This document shows positions 53,582-62,153 of a stretch of 64,000 nucleotides of DNA, piece by piece. The notes under the pieces were generated by a model. That model did no database searches, had not been told where the DNA came from, and was given only the letters and a program-made list of their open reading frames with translations. Origin of the DNA: Profundibacter amoris (GTDB lineage: Bacteria; Pseudomonadota; Alphaproteobacteria; Rhodobacterales; Rhodobacteraceae). The position numbers and the translations under genes are program-made. Position 1 is the first letter of the stretch. Each line of letters opens with the position of its first letter. The DNA is taken from positions 1,130,001 to 1,194,000 of the forward strand of contig NZ_CP032125.1 of NCBI RefSeq assembly GCF_003544895.1. The letters are read 5' to 3'.

Positions 53582-54718
53582 ATGGGTGTTATCGGCAGAA
53601 TAAAAACCGAACTGGAAAAACCGCGCAAATCACGCCCTTTGGGCAGCGGTTGGCTGTCGGGATCGTTGTCTATACTTGCGGGGTTGGCCGGGTTGCTGAT
53701 CGTAATGATCCGCTTTTTCCCGCAGACCTTTACCATGCCCGAACTGTCAATCATCCATGAAAGCAGCTATATCACGGTATTCTTGCGGGCCGTATTGCTG
53801 CTGGGCTACCTGTTGGCCCTGATCAGCATACTTTTAAGCCGGAACAAGGTGTTGGGCTGGACTGGTCTGGCTATTGTCCTTACGGCTTCGTTGTTTGGAA
53901 GTGCGCCTGCAGTTGAGCCGGGGCAAAGCGCGCAGGCATTATATTTCGGGTTGGACTATTTCATTGTCAATGTGCTGTTTATCGGCTTTCTGTTTGTGCC
54001 GTTGGAACGGTTCCTTCCCCACAAAGGAGAGCAAACCGTTTTTCGCCCGGAATGGCAGGAGGACATGTTCTATTATCTGGTCAGCTCGATGTTGGTACAG
54101 GTTCTGTCGTTTTTAACAATGGCACCTTCAAATCTGGTGAACAAAAACCTTGATATGTCGCAAATCGTTGCCACAATCGAGGCTTTGCCGTTTGTTGTGC
54201 AAGTGATTGTTATCATGGTGGCAACAGATTTCGTGCAATACTGGGTGCATCGGGCGTTTCATACTTTTCCGTTTTTGTGGCGGTTCCATTCGATTCACCA
54301 TTCGACCCAAAGCATGGATTGGCTTGCGGGAGCCAGAATGCATTTTCTGGAAATCGCCGTGCTGCGCGGGTTAACGGCCGTACCGATGTTTACACTGGGA
54401 TTTAAACCCGAAGCCATTCAGGCCTATCTTTTGATTGTCTATTTCTATTCGTCCTTTATCCACGCCAATCTGGGGATAAAATTCGGGTTTCTTGAGCGGT
54501 TTCTGGTTACGCCCCGGTTTCATCACTGGCACCACGGATCGGAACGTGCAGCAATTGATATCAATTATGCGTCGCATTTCCCGTTGTTTGATTGGCTGTT
54601 CGGCACCCACCATTTGCCCGAGGATGAATGGCCGCAGAAATACGGTGTCGCCGGCGGGGGAGTGCCCAAAGGTTATTGGCAACAATTACTACACCCATTT
54701 CGCAAGCCTACGAAATAG
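53582..54718 (+). CDS. Sterol desaturase/fatty acid hydroxylase superfamily membrane protein
   Basis: A 378-residue integral membrane di-iron protein. The three His boxes are present in order: YWVHRAFHTF, WRFHSIHHSTQSMDW and RFHHWHHGSERAA. About five to seven hydrophobic segments precede and surround them. Members hydroxylate or desaturate lipid chains or sterols; the substrate here is unknown. It is visibly more A/T-rich than neighbouring genes and inserted on the plus strand between the alr remnant and dnaB. AGGAG sits 8 bases before the start. Confidence 0.9.
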   Translation: MGVIGRIKTELEKPRKSRPLGSGWLSGSLSILAGLAGLLIVMIRFFPQTFTMPELSIIHESSYITVFLRAVLLLGYLLALISILLSRNKVLGWTGLAIVLTASLFGSAPAVEPGQSAQALYFGLDYFIVNVLFIGFLFVPLERFLPHKGEQTVFRPEWQEDMFYYLVSSMLVQVLSFLTMAPSNLVNKNLDMSQIVATIEALPFVVQVIVIMVATDFVQYWVHRAFHTFPFLWRFHSIHHSTQSMDWLAGARMHFLEIAVLRGLTAVPMFTLGFKPEAIQAYLLIVYFYSSFIHANLGIKFGFLERFLVTPRFHHWHHGSERAAIDINYASHFPLFDWLFGTHHLPEDEWPQKYGVAGGGVPKGYWQQLLHPFRKPTK

Positions 54719-54727
54719 ATCCAGACT

Positions 54728-56218
54728 CTAGAAGCTGTCCCCGCCCCCTTGCCACGGTTTGACCAGATTGCCAAAACGGGTGAACTGGCCTTCAAAGCTC
54801 AGCTCGATATGGCCGATCGGGCCGTGGCGCTGCTTGCCGATGATCACCTCGGCCTTGCCGCGCAGGGCTTCCATTTCGTCCATCCAGACCTGCATTTTGT
54901 CCAGCTCGTGATCACCCGGTTTTTCGCGCTCTTTATAATATTCCTCGCGGTAAACGAACATCACCACATCCGCGTCCTGCTCGATCGATCCCGATTCCCG
55001 CAGGTCCGACAGTTGCGGGCGCTTGTCATCACGGTTTTCCACCTGACGCGATAACTGCGACAGGGCGACCACCGGAATATCCAGCTCTTTTGCAATCGCC
55101 TTCAGCCCCTGCGTGATCTCCGACACCTCGTTCACACGGCTGTCTTTGGCGGTGGCGGGGCGCACCAGTTGCAGATAGTCGATGAACAACACATCCAGCC
55201 CGTGGGTGCGTTTCAGACGGCGCGCGCGCGCAGCCAACTGGCTGATCGGCAGGGCGGGGGTGTCATCGATATAAAGCGGGCAGGCTTCCAGCTGTTTGGC
55301 GGCCTCGACAAACCGGCGGAATTCCTCTTCGGTCATGTCGCCCCGGCGGATCTGTTCGCTGGGCACTTCACTTGCCTCGGACAGGATACGCGCGGCCAGT
55401 TGTTCGGCGCTCATCTCGAGGCTGTAAAACCCGACAACCCCGCCATTCACCGCCCCTTCGGTGCCATCATGCAGCGTGCCCTTTTGATAGGCCTTGGCGA
55501 TATTATAAGCGATGTTGGTTGCCAATGATGTTTTCCCCATCGACGGGCGACCCGCAAGGATCAGCAAATCCGAACGGTGCAATCCGCCCAGCTTCTTGTC
55601 CATATCGGTCAGGCCGGTTGAAATCCCCGCCAGTCCGCCATCGCGCTGATAGGCGGCGTTGGCAACATTCACCGCATCGGTCACGGCCTTCAGGAAGGAT
55701 TGAAACCCGCTGTCGGTCTGGCCCTGTTCGCCAAGCGCATAAAGCGCCTGTTCGGCCTCGACGATCTGCTCTTTGGGTTCCGAGGCAATATCGACCTTGC
55801 CCGCTTTGTCCGAAATCTCGCGGCCCAGCCCGATCAATTCGCGCCGAATCGCCAGATCGTAAATCATCTGCGCATAATCACGGGCGGCAAAACCGGAAAT
55901 AGCCGCCCCCGCCAGCCGCACCAGATAGGCAGCGCCACCCAGCTCTTTCAGCCCTTCGTCATCCTCCAGAAACGCCTTTAGCGTGACGGGTGAAGCAAGA
56001 TTGTTTTTGGCAATCCGGCTGGCGGCTACTTCGAAAATGCGCGCATGCGTTGGCTCGAAAAAGTGCTGCGGGCCGATGATCGCCGCGACGCGGTCGTAAA
56101 TATCGTTGTTGGTCAGGATCGCGCCCAGCAATTGCTGTTCGGCCTCGATGTTATGGGGCAGGGCGTCGCTGATGCCTGCCTCGTCCCGGGTTGAATTTAT
56201 CGGCGCAATTTCGTTCAT
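54728..56218 (-). CDS. dnaB: Replicative DNA helicase DnaB
   Basis: Hexameric replication-fork helicase (496 aa). The N-terminal domain begins LPHNIEAEQQLLGAILTNNDIYDRVA; Walker A is LAGRPSMGKTSLATNIAYN, and the Walker B region is LDVLFIDYLQLV. The SQLSRQVENRDDKRPQLSDLRESGSIEQDADVV stretch is diagnostic. Only 9 bases separate its stop from the FAH gene stop on the other strand. Confidence 0.97.
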   Translation of the reverse strand: MNEIAPINSTRDEAGISDALPHNIEAEQQLLGAILTNNDIYDRVAAIIGPQHFFEPTHARIFEVAASRIAKNNLASPVTLKAFLEDDEGLKELGGAAYLVRLAGAAISGFAARDYAQMIYDLAIRRELIGLGREISDKAGKVDIASEPKEQIVEAEQALYALGEQGQTDSGFQSFLKAVTDAVNVANAAYQRDGGLAGISTGLTDMDKKLGGLHRSDLLILAGRPSMGKTSLATNIAYNIAKAYQKGTLHDGTEGAVNGGVVGFYSLEMSAEQLAARILSEASEVPSEQIRRGDMTEEEFRRFVEAAKQLEACPLYIDDTPALPISQLAARARRLKRTHGLDVLFIDYLQLVRPATAKDSRVNEVSEITQGLKAIAKELDIPVVALSQLSRQVENRDDKRPQLSDLRESGSIEQDADVVMFVYREEYYKEREKPGDHELDKMQVWMDEMEALRGKAEVIIGKQRHGPIGHIELSFEGQFTRFGNLVKPWQGGGDSF

Positions 56219-56254
56219 GTCCCACCTGTCTGTCCCACCGGAAATTGTTTAAAC

Positions 56255-56310
56255 GCACCGCGTTGGCGGTGCAAATTGTATAAATCTGTGGATAGATTAA
56301 ACTGTCCACA
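56255..56310. promoter_or_regulatory. dnaB leader: hairpin and DnaA-box-like sites
   Basis: In the 150-base dnaB-pyrE gap, a 7-bp perfect stem (GCACCGC-gttg-GCGGTGC, 56255-56272) lies in the dnaB leader. Upstream of it, TGTGGATAG (56287-56295) differs at one base from the inverse DnaA box, and CTGTCCACA (56302-56310) is a weaker opposite-facing copy. DnaA control of dnaB would be plausible, but the evidence is only motif similarity. Confidence 0.35.
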
Positions 56311-56368
56311 TTTGGTGGTTGGCATTATTTAACCCGCAATATACACGAATTGTGGCCCGTTTGCGCGT

Positions 56369-57046
56369 TTATTTTTTTCGCGCATCCTGCCAGGCCCTCG
56401 GGGCGGACAAAAAGCTTTCGACCTCGGTCAGAGTGGCCGCATCAAAGGCACCGCTGGCCTTGGCCTCGGTCAGAACATCCCACCATGTGCACAGGTGATG
56501 CAGGGTAACCCCGTGATCGCCCAAGGTTTTCCCGGTTTCTGGAAAAATGTCGTAGTAAAAAATCACCGCAGTGTGGGCACAAGTCGCCCCGGTTTCACGA
56601 ATCGCATCGACAAAAGACAGTTTGGAGCCACCATCGGTGGTCAGATCCTCGACCAGCAAAACCCGCTGCCCCTCGCTCATATCGCCCTCGATTCGCGCAT
56701 TGCGGCCATACCCCTTGGGTTTCTTGCGCACATAGCTCATCGGCAAGGCCATGCGTTCGGCCACAAGCGCGGCAAAGGGGATGCCTGCGGTTTCCCCGCC
56801 GGCGATGTTGTCGAACGCCTCGAATCCTGCGTCCCGCATCACGGTGGTGACCATGAAATCCATCACGGTAGACCGGATCCGCGGATGGCTGATCAGCTTG
56901 CGACAATCAATATAGGTCGGGCTGGGCAGGCCCGAGGCCAGTGTGAACGGCTCGACCGCGTTAAAATGCACCGCCTTGATTTCCAACAGCATTTTCGCGG
57001 TCAGGCGGGCGATTTCTTCTTTGGAAGGGTAGGTCGAGGGGATCAT
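56369..57046 (-). CDS. pyrE: Orotate phosphoribosyltransferase
   Basis: Forms orotidine-5'-phosphate from orotate and PRPP (225 aa). The PRPP motif is [23 protein letters not shown], and the conserved [25 protein letters not shown] and [33 protein letters not shown] segments mark the family. Next to pyrC on the same strand. Confidence 0.96.
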   Translation of the reverse strand: MIPSTYPSKEEIARLTAKMLLEIKAVHFNAVEPFTLASGLPSPTYIDCRKLISHPRIRSTVMDFMVTTVMRDAGFEAFDNIAGGETAGIPFAALVAERMALPMSYVRKKPKGYGRNARIEGDMSEGQRVLLVEDLTTDGGSKLSFVDAIRETGATCAHTAVIFYYDIFPETGKTLGDHGVTLHHLCTWWDVLTEAKASGAFDAATLTEVESFLSAPRAWQDARKK

Positions 57047-57061
57047 CAGCAGAACCTTTTG

Positions 57062-57140
57062 CGCTTCTTCTTTTTTAAAATATCCCCGCCGGAGGCATAA
57101 TAGTTTTCTTGCCTGCGGCGCGGATATTTATGGAACAAAG
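57062..57140. repeat. Dispersed intergenic repeats, copies G1 and G2 (head to head)
   Basis: Minus-strand copy at 57062-57099 (ATGCCTCCGGCGGGGATATT, then TTAAAAAAGAAGAAGCGC) and plus-strand copy at 57108-57140 (TCTTGCCTGCGGCGCGGATA, then TTTATGGAACAAAG), facing each other about 8 bases apart between pyrE and pyrC. Confidence 0.6.
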
Positions 57141-57145
57141 ATATA

Positions 57146-58186
57146 TCAGGACGTGACCTGCCACAACAGATCGAATCCGGGATCAAATATGGTGACATCG
57201 CCCTCATTGGTGATCAGTTTTTCGGGCGTGGGCGATGGCGCGCATTTGGTCAGGGTGATTGTGGTTTCATTGACGGGCAGGCGATAGAATGCAGGACCGT
57301 GCAAAGATGTGAACCCTTCCAGCCGGTCCAGCGCACCTTCTTCTTCGAACACATGGACAAGGATTGGCATGGTGTTGGTGGCGGTGAAGCAGCCGGCGCA
57401 ACCACAGGCGCTTAGCTTGTTGGCATCGGTATGCGGGGCGCTGTCGGTGCCAAGGAAGAACCGCGTATCCCCCGAAGTGGCAGCGGCGCGCAGGGCCAGA
57501 CGGTGGCTTTCGCGTTTGGCGACCGGCAGGCAGTAGTAATGCGGTTTGATGCCGCCAACCAGAATATGGTTGCGGTTGATGATCAGGTGGTGCGTGGTGA
57601 TGGTCGCCGCCAGATCGCGATCGGCGCTTTGCACATAGTCCACCCCGTCAGCGGTGGTGATATGTTCCATGATCACACGCAAGCCCGGTGTTTTGCGCCG
57701 GATCGGGTCGAGCACGCGGTCGATAAACACCGCTTCGCGATCAAAGATATCTATGTCGGCATCGGTCACTTCGCCATGCACGCACAGGGGCAGGTCGATT
57801 TCGGCCATGCGTTCCAGCACACCGCGCACCTTGTCAAAGTCCGAAACCCCCGAGGCCGAATTGGTCGTCGCCCCCGCCGGATACAGTTTCACCGCCGAGA
57901 TCAGCCCCGAAGCATGGGCCGCGGCCACGTCATCGGCATCGGTTTCCTCTGTCAGATACAGCGTCATCAGCGGAGTGAAATCCGTGCCATCGGGCAGGGC
58001 GGCCATGATCCGCGACTTATAGGCGATTGCATCCGCTGACGTCACCACCGGCGGCACCAGATTGGGCATGATGATGGCACGGGCAAAATGGCGTGTGGTT
58101 TCGGGCAAAACAGCGGCCAGCATTGCGCCATCGCGCAAGTGCAGGTGCCAGTCATCCGGGCGGCGGAGGGTGATTTGATCGGTCAT
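57146..58186 (-). CDS. pyrC: Dihydroorotase
   Basis: Zinc enzyme of pyrimidine synthesis (346 aa, class II). The N-terminal metal site is [15 protein letters not shown]; the carbamylated Lys is in [16 protein letters not shown] near residue 100; later ligands are in CVHGEVTD and MEHITTADG, and the catalytic Asp in [12 protein letters not shown] hairpin immediately precedes the start codon. Confidence 0.95.
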   Translation of the reverse strand: MTDQITLRRPDDWHLHLRDGAMLAAVLPETTRHFARAIIMPNLVPPVVTSADAIAYKSRIMAALPDGTDFTPLMTLYLTEETDADDVAAAHASGLISAVKLYPAGATTNSASGVSDFDKVRGVLERMAEIDLPLCVHGEVTDADIDIFDREAVFIDRVLDPIRRKTPGLRVIMEHITTADGVDYVQSADRDLAATITTHHLIINRNHILVGGIKPHYYCLPVAKRESHRLALRAAATSGDTRFFLGTDSAPHTDANKLSACGCAGCFTATNTMPILVHVFEEEGALDRLEGFTSLHGPAFYRLPVNETTITLTKCAPSPTPEKLITNEGDVTIFDPGFDLLWQVTS

Positions 58187-58189
58187 GAT

Positions 58190-58215
58190 GGCCCCCGATT
58201 ACACAATCCGGGGCC
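58190..58215 (-). promoter_or_regulatory. pyrC leader hairpin
   Basis: On the pyrC transcript GGCCCCGGAT pairs with ATCGGGGGCC (9 of 10 pairs) around a 6-base loop, ending 3 bases before the ATG. The G-rich arm is the only ribosome-site-like sequence there, so the stem would hide it. Confidence 0.5.
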
Positions 58216-58266
58216 GTCAAGCTATGGCAAATTTCTATGCGGGCAGGTTTTTTACCAGTGATCCTG

Positions 58267-58611
58267 TTAATTCCACGCCTCGACCACGTCGAAATTATCC
58301 TGTGCAGCAATCATTCCTGCAGGACCAAACCCCAAAGGCAGGCGCTGTTCCTTGCGCTTGACCACACGCACAACCGGGGCAAGGCGGATATCGAAATATT
58401 TCGGGTCATTGAGGATGTCGGATGGCAACCGGTTTCTGGCCAGCACCCGGCGTTTGCGATATTTCACTTCGACATCATACTCGCAGCCTTCAAACACGCC
58501 ATCGTCGCATTCATCGGTAAAGCATTTGCGCAGCTCGATTTCGCGGGCCCGCAGCGCCTGAATTTCCTTGCGAACATGGCCAAGTTCGTCGGCCGGCATC
58601 TGATGTAGCAT
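58267..58611 (-). CDS. Hypothetical protein
   Basis: A 114-residue soluble protein I do not recognise. The N-terminal 25 residues (ADELGHVRKEIQALRAREIELR) are predicted coiled coil; the remainder is basic (YDVEVKYRKRRVLARNRLPSDIL, VVRVVKRKEQRLPL) and could contact nucleic acid. The start at 58611 has an ideal AAGGGAG 6 bases upstream; the longer 58635 start does not. It shares orientation with the larger hypothetical gene upstream (56 bases away). Confidence 0.7.
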   Translation of the reverse strand: MLHQMPADELGHVRKEIQALRAREIELRKCFTDECDDGVFEGCEYDVEVKYRKRRVLARNRLPSDILNDPKYFDIRLAPVVRVVKRKEQRLPLGFGPAGMIAAQDNFDVVEAWN

Positions 58612-58667
58612 TTCAATCTCCCTTACTGTGTTCAAAGGGAGTTTTATGGAAAATTCTAAATAAATTG

Positions 58668-59654
58668 CTAATCCAGGGGTTGAAAAGCAACATTTTTACG
58701 GGTCCGCCGAATGTTGGGCAGGGTTTTTCCTGCCGATTTCAAACGGGTTTCGATTTTTTCCAACCGTTCTTTGAACCGCGGCGCTTCTACCCGGCTGGCA
58801 GCATAGCGGCATAACATCCCTGACATGATGCAACGGTCATCATCGTCCAGATGGGTCAACACGCGCCCAAGGTAGGGGGCATATTCATGCCGTGCGCGAT
58901 ACAATTGATGGAACTGCTTTGCCACATCCATATCTTCACAGGCCGCGTCGACCAGTGGTTGCAGGATATCCATCTGGATCATGGCCTTCATAATGTCGCG
59001 CCCCAGAAACCGGCATCGCAATTTGGTCACATGCGAACGGGTAAACAGTGCTGCGTGCATGGCGTCCATTTCTTCTTCGGGATCATACAGCAGGAAAACC
59101 TGATTGGCTGCGTCCACCATATCGGGGGCAAACCCGTACCGGTCTGTAAACGACACGCGGCGGCTGGATTTGAAACGGTGGTCCCATTCGGTCACGCGCG
59201 GATCCAGAGTCGCCTGTGGGTTGAACACAAGCACGGTGCAACCGGGGGCCGCAACCGAATAGGTTGCCGCAGCATAACCGCACATGCCGGATCCCATGAA
59301 AACCACATGGTCGAATTCCTCGAAAAACCCTTCATCCAGCAAGCTGTCAAAATAGTCATAAACCGATCTGCTGCGAAACCAGGTGCACCCTTCGGTAAGG
59401 ATACCAAGGTGGGACCAGCCTTTTTCGGCAATCAGTTCGAACCCCAGCGGCATTTCATCCTCGGTATTCTTGCGGATGCTTTCGATGGTTTCAAATGTGA
59501 CCAACAGGGTCGATGACCCCTCGGTCAGGACTGCATAGTGGTTGTTGCCCAGCGGTTTGAAATATCCCGGCTCTTCGCCTACATCTTCCAGGCGAGCAAG
59601 CCATTCCTGCTTGTCAGCGTCATCCGAACCAGAAGGGGTGCGCGGGTCGTCCAT
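58668..59654 (-). CDS. Hypothetical protein with an alpha/beta-hydrolase-like core
   Basis: A 328-residue cytosolic protein without a secure family. The strand-turn FDHVVFMGSGMCGYAAATYSVAAPG (about residues 112-137) looks like an alpha/beta-hydrolase elbow, but the nucleophile position (GSGMCG) lacks the usual Ser and has a Cys one place on. VLVFNPQATLDPR follows as a second strand. The C-terminal 100 residues are helical and charged. Proteins like this are conserved hypotheticals in Rhodobacteraceae. AAGGAA precedes the start. Confidence 0.65.
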   Translation of the reverse strand: MDDPRTPSGSDDADKQEWLARLEDVGEEPGYFKPLGNNHYAVLTEGSSTLLVTFETIESIRKNTEDEMPLGFELIAEKGWSHLGILTEGCTWFRSRSVYDYFDSLLDEGFFEEFDHVVFMGSGMCGYAAATYSVAAPGCTVLVFNPQATLDPRVTEWDHRFKSSRRVSFTDRYGFAPDMVDAANQVFLLYDPEEEMDAMHAALFTRSHVTKLRCRFLGRDIMKAMIQMDILQPLVDAACEDMDVAKQFHQLYRARHEYAPYLGRVLTHLDDDDRCIMSGMLCRYAASRVEAPRFKERLEKIETRLKSAGKTLPNIRRTRKNVAFQPLD

Positions 59655-59931
59655 GTTTTCGGGTATTCCTTAGATATTCAGTATGGCTGATATTCCATTC
59701 AAATACGGCGAAAATGTGAATGAAATCGCTTGAAAAGCGGGTGTTTTTCAGTGAGGCATCGCCAATTCGTTTGATTGGCCTGCTTTGTTGCCAGACTGTA
59801 AATAGTTGGGTGCTTTCCACGACTGTTTCAAGGGTAAGCCGATTGTTGGCAGTCAATAATCTGTGATGGTTTTCAGACATTTACCTATAGTTGAGGGGCT
59901 GTTCTAATGCCGCCACTATAGATTTGGGGGA
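59655..59931. other. A/T-richer intergenic region, no gene supported
   Basis: 277 bases between the hypothetical gene and lysE on the same strand. It should contain the promoter of the hypothetical gene. A 261-base open frame (59620-59880, minus) overlaps the next gene's start, has no ribosome site and no recognisable features, so I leave it out. Confidence 0.5.
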
Positions 59932-60552
59932 TCAGTTCCGTTGTAATGTCGCCGTTAACGCGCCCATTGTAATCAATGCCACACCGCCTGTGCGGTTCAC
60001 CCAGGTCAGCACTTTCGGGCTGCGGATGCGCTGCCCCAATTGGTCCGCCAGCATCGCATAGGCCAGTGCGTTTATCGCACCCAGACCAACAAAGGTGGCG
60101 AGCATGGTCAGGAATTGCGGCATCACCGGCAGGTCAGCGCTTAGGAATTGCGGCACAAAGGCGATGATAAAGATGATCCCCTTCGGGTTTAGTGCCGTGA
60201 CCAGTGCCGAATGGGCGAATATCCGTTTGGCCGGTGTTGGTATGGGGGCTGTCACATCTTTCAGGTGCGGCGGGCTGCGCAACAGTTTGATCCCCAGAAA
60301 TACCAGATAACCCGCGCCGATCCACTTCAGCGCGGTAAACGCCCACGCCGAGGTCAGCAGGATTGCCCCAAGCCCTGCCAATGACAGGGAAACCGCGATG
60401 AAATCCCCCAGCGCCACGCCAAGCGCTGTGGCCACAGCCACGCGCCGCCCTTGCGTTAACGCATAGGACACCACCAACAGGATTGTCGGGCCGGGAATGA
60501 CCACCACCACAAAGGACGCCGCGGCAAAGGCAAGCCATAGGTCCAGCGGCAC
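59932..60552 (-). CDS. LysE/RhtB family amino acid exporter
   Basis: A 206-residue inner-membrane exporter with about six helices. The N-terminal PGPTILLVVSYALTQGRRVAVATALGVALGDFIAVSLSLAGLG and KWIGAGYLVFLGIKLLR segments are the LysE signature. The substrate may be homoserine, threonine or similar. The start is GTG at 60552, 3 bases after the stop of a 35-codon ORF, with no strong ribosome site of its own, suggesting translational coupling. Confidence 0.9.
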   Translation of the reverse strand: MPLDLWLAFAAASFVVVVIPGPTILLVVSYALTQGRRVAVATALGVALGDFIAVSLSLAGLGAILLTSAWAFTALKWIGAGYLVFLGIKLLRSPPHLKDVTAPIPTPAKRIFAHSALVTALNPKGIIFIIAFVPQFLSADLPVMPQFLTMLATFVGLGAINALAYAMLADQLGQRIRSPKVLTWVNRTGGVALITMGALTATLQRN

Positions 60553-60555
60553 GGG

Positions 60556-60663
60556 TCAGCTTATCCCGAAAACAAATCCCGCGCCGATCAGGATGACAGG
60601 CACCAGAAACGGGGCAGGGACAAGGGTCAGGAAAATCAGACCGATTGTTGGATCAGCTTCCAT
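60556..60663 (-). CDS. Putative 35-aa small membrane protein
   Basis: A short frame encoding MEADPTIGLIFLTLVPAP and a following hydrophobic stretch ending GAGFVFGIS: one predicted membrane helix. AAAGGTG lies 8 bases upstream of its ATG. Its stop is 3 bases before the GTG of lysE. Too short for homology to be judged by eye; gene packing and the ribosome site are the evidence. Confidence 0.5.
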   Translation of the reverse strand: MEADPTIGLIFLTLVPAPFLVPVILIGAGFVFGIS

Positions 60664-60690
60664 ATCGGGGGCACCTTTAATAAATGACAA

Positions 60691-60774
60691 TCAGGCCACG
60701 ATAAACAGGATCACAAAAGGTTGCAATGGCTGTGGCGTTAACAAAAACAGCATGACTGTTACAACTGTGATCAT
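60691..60774 (-). CDS. Putative 27-aa small membrane protein
   Basis: A short frame, MITVVTVMLFLLTPQ followed by PLQPFVILFIVA, almost entirely hydrophobic with a Pro/Gln kink. AGGGGG lies 5 bases before the ATG, and it begins 9 bases after the gcdH stop. It could be a leader or a functional microprotein. Confidence 0.45.
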   Translation of the reverse strand: MITVVTVMLFLLTPQPLQPFVILFIVA

Positions 60775-60783
60775 ATCCACCCC

Positions 60784-62001
60784 CTAGAAAAACGCCTGCA
60801 AGCCGGTCTGTGCCCGCCCCAAAATCAGCGCATGCACATCATGGGTGCCCTCATAGGTGTTCACGGTTTCAAGGTTCACCATATGGCGGATCACCTGGAA
60901 TTCCTCGCTGATACCATTGCCGCCGTGCATGTCCCGGCTCATGCGGGCGATATCCAGCGCCTTGCCGCAGTTGTTGCGCTTCATCAGGCTGATCATTTCG
61001 GGGGCTGCGTTGGCCTCGTCCATCAGGCGGCCGATTCGCAGGGAACCTTGCAGGCCCAGCGTGATTTCCGTCTGCATATCGGCCAGTTTCTTCTGAAACA
61101 ACTGGGTTTGCGCCAGCGGCTTGTTGAACTGCTTGCGATCCAGCCCGTATTGCCGTGCCGCGTGCCAACAGAATTCGGCCGCCCCCAGCACCCCCCACGA
61201 AATACCGTAACGGGCGCGATTCAGACAACCAAACGGCCCCTTCAGGCCTTCGACATTGGGCAGCAGGGCATCCTCGCCCACCTCGACACCATCCATCACG
61301 ATTTCACCGGTAATGGACGCCCGCAACGACAGCTTGCCGCCGATTTTCGGCGCGGAAAGCCCTTTCATGCCCTTTTCCAGCACAAAGCCCTTGATCTTGC
61401 CGCCGTGGGCTTCGGATTTGGCCCAGACCACGAACACATCGGCAATCGGACTGTTTGATATCCACATCTTGCTGCCGGTCAGCCTGTAGCCGGTCGCGGT
61501 TTTCTCGGCCCGCGTTTTCATGCCGCCGGGGTCGGACCCCGCATCGGGTTCGGTCAGGCCAAAACAGCCAATCAGGCTGCCGGCGGCCAGTCCGGGCAAA
61601 TACTTTTGCCGCTGCTCCTCGGTGCCATAGGCATAGATCGGATACATCACCAGCGACGATTGCACCGACATCATCGAGCGATAGCCACTGTCCACCCGCT
61701 CGATTTCCCGCGCCACCAGACCATAGGTGACATAATTCGCGCCCAGCCCGCCGTATTCCTCGGGGATCGTGGTGCCCAGCAAACCGGCATCGCCCATTTC
61801 GCGGAAAATATCCGGGTCGGTGGTTTCATTCGCATAGGCCTCGATCACCCGTGGCTGCAACACGCCCTGCGCAAACTCGCGGGACGCATCGCGCAACATG
61901 CGCTCGTCCTCGCTCAACTGGTCCTCCAGCCGGAACGCATCTTCCCAGTCGAAACGGGACAGGTCGGGGGCATCTTTGGGCTTTAGCACGGGCGTTGTCA
62001 T
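60784..62001 (-). CDS. gcdH: Glutaryl-CoA dehydrogenase-type acyl-CoA dehydrogenase
   Basis: Flavoenzyme (405 aa) that oxidises and decarboxylates glutaryl-CoA to crotonyl-CoA in lysine/tryptophan breakdown. The sequence begins [22 protein letters not shown], typical of GcdH; the flavin motif is [16 protein letters not shown]; the catalytic Glu is in [16 protein letters not shown]. The frame is open 175 codons further upstream, but that part has no similarity and overlaps the divergent MoxR gene; the start at 62001 fits the family length. Confidence 0.93.
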   Translation of the reverse strand: MTTPVLKPKDAPDLSRFDWEDAFRLEDQLSEDERMLRDASREFAQGVLQPRVIEAYANETTDPDIFREMGDAGLLGTTIPEEYGGLGANYVTYGLVAREIERVDSGYRSMMSVQSSLVMYPIYAYGTEEQRQKYLPGLAAGSLIGCFGLTEPDAGSDPGGMKTRAEKTATGYRLTGSKMWISNSPIADVFVVWAKSEAHGGKIKGFVLEKGMKGLSAPKIGGKLSLRASITGEIVMDGVEVGEDALLPNVEGLKGPFGCLNRARYGISWGVLGAAEFCWHAARQYGLDRKQFNKPLAQTQLFQKKLADMQTEITLGLQGSLRIGRLMDEANAAPEMISLMKRNNCGKALDIARMSRDMHGGNGISEEFQVIRHMVNLETVNTYEGTHDVHALILGRAQTGLQAFF

Positions 62002-62153
62002 GGCGGTTTCTCTCCAGTCTGGGTTTCGCAGGGCCACTAGAAGCGGTTTGCGGCGGGAGTCGCAAGGAAAATCATCGCAGATGCAATGAAAATCTGCCCC
62101 CTTGACCTTGCCGCCCCTGCGTGCAGTCTGATCGGGGAAACGAAAGGGTAAAG

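Noticed and set aside
59620-59880. 86-codon minus-strand open frame in an intergenic region
   Set aside because: Overlaps the start of the 58668-59654 gene, lacks a ribosome site and has no coding-like composition.
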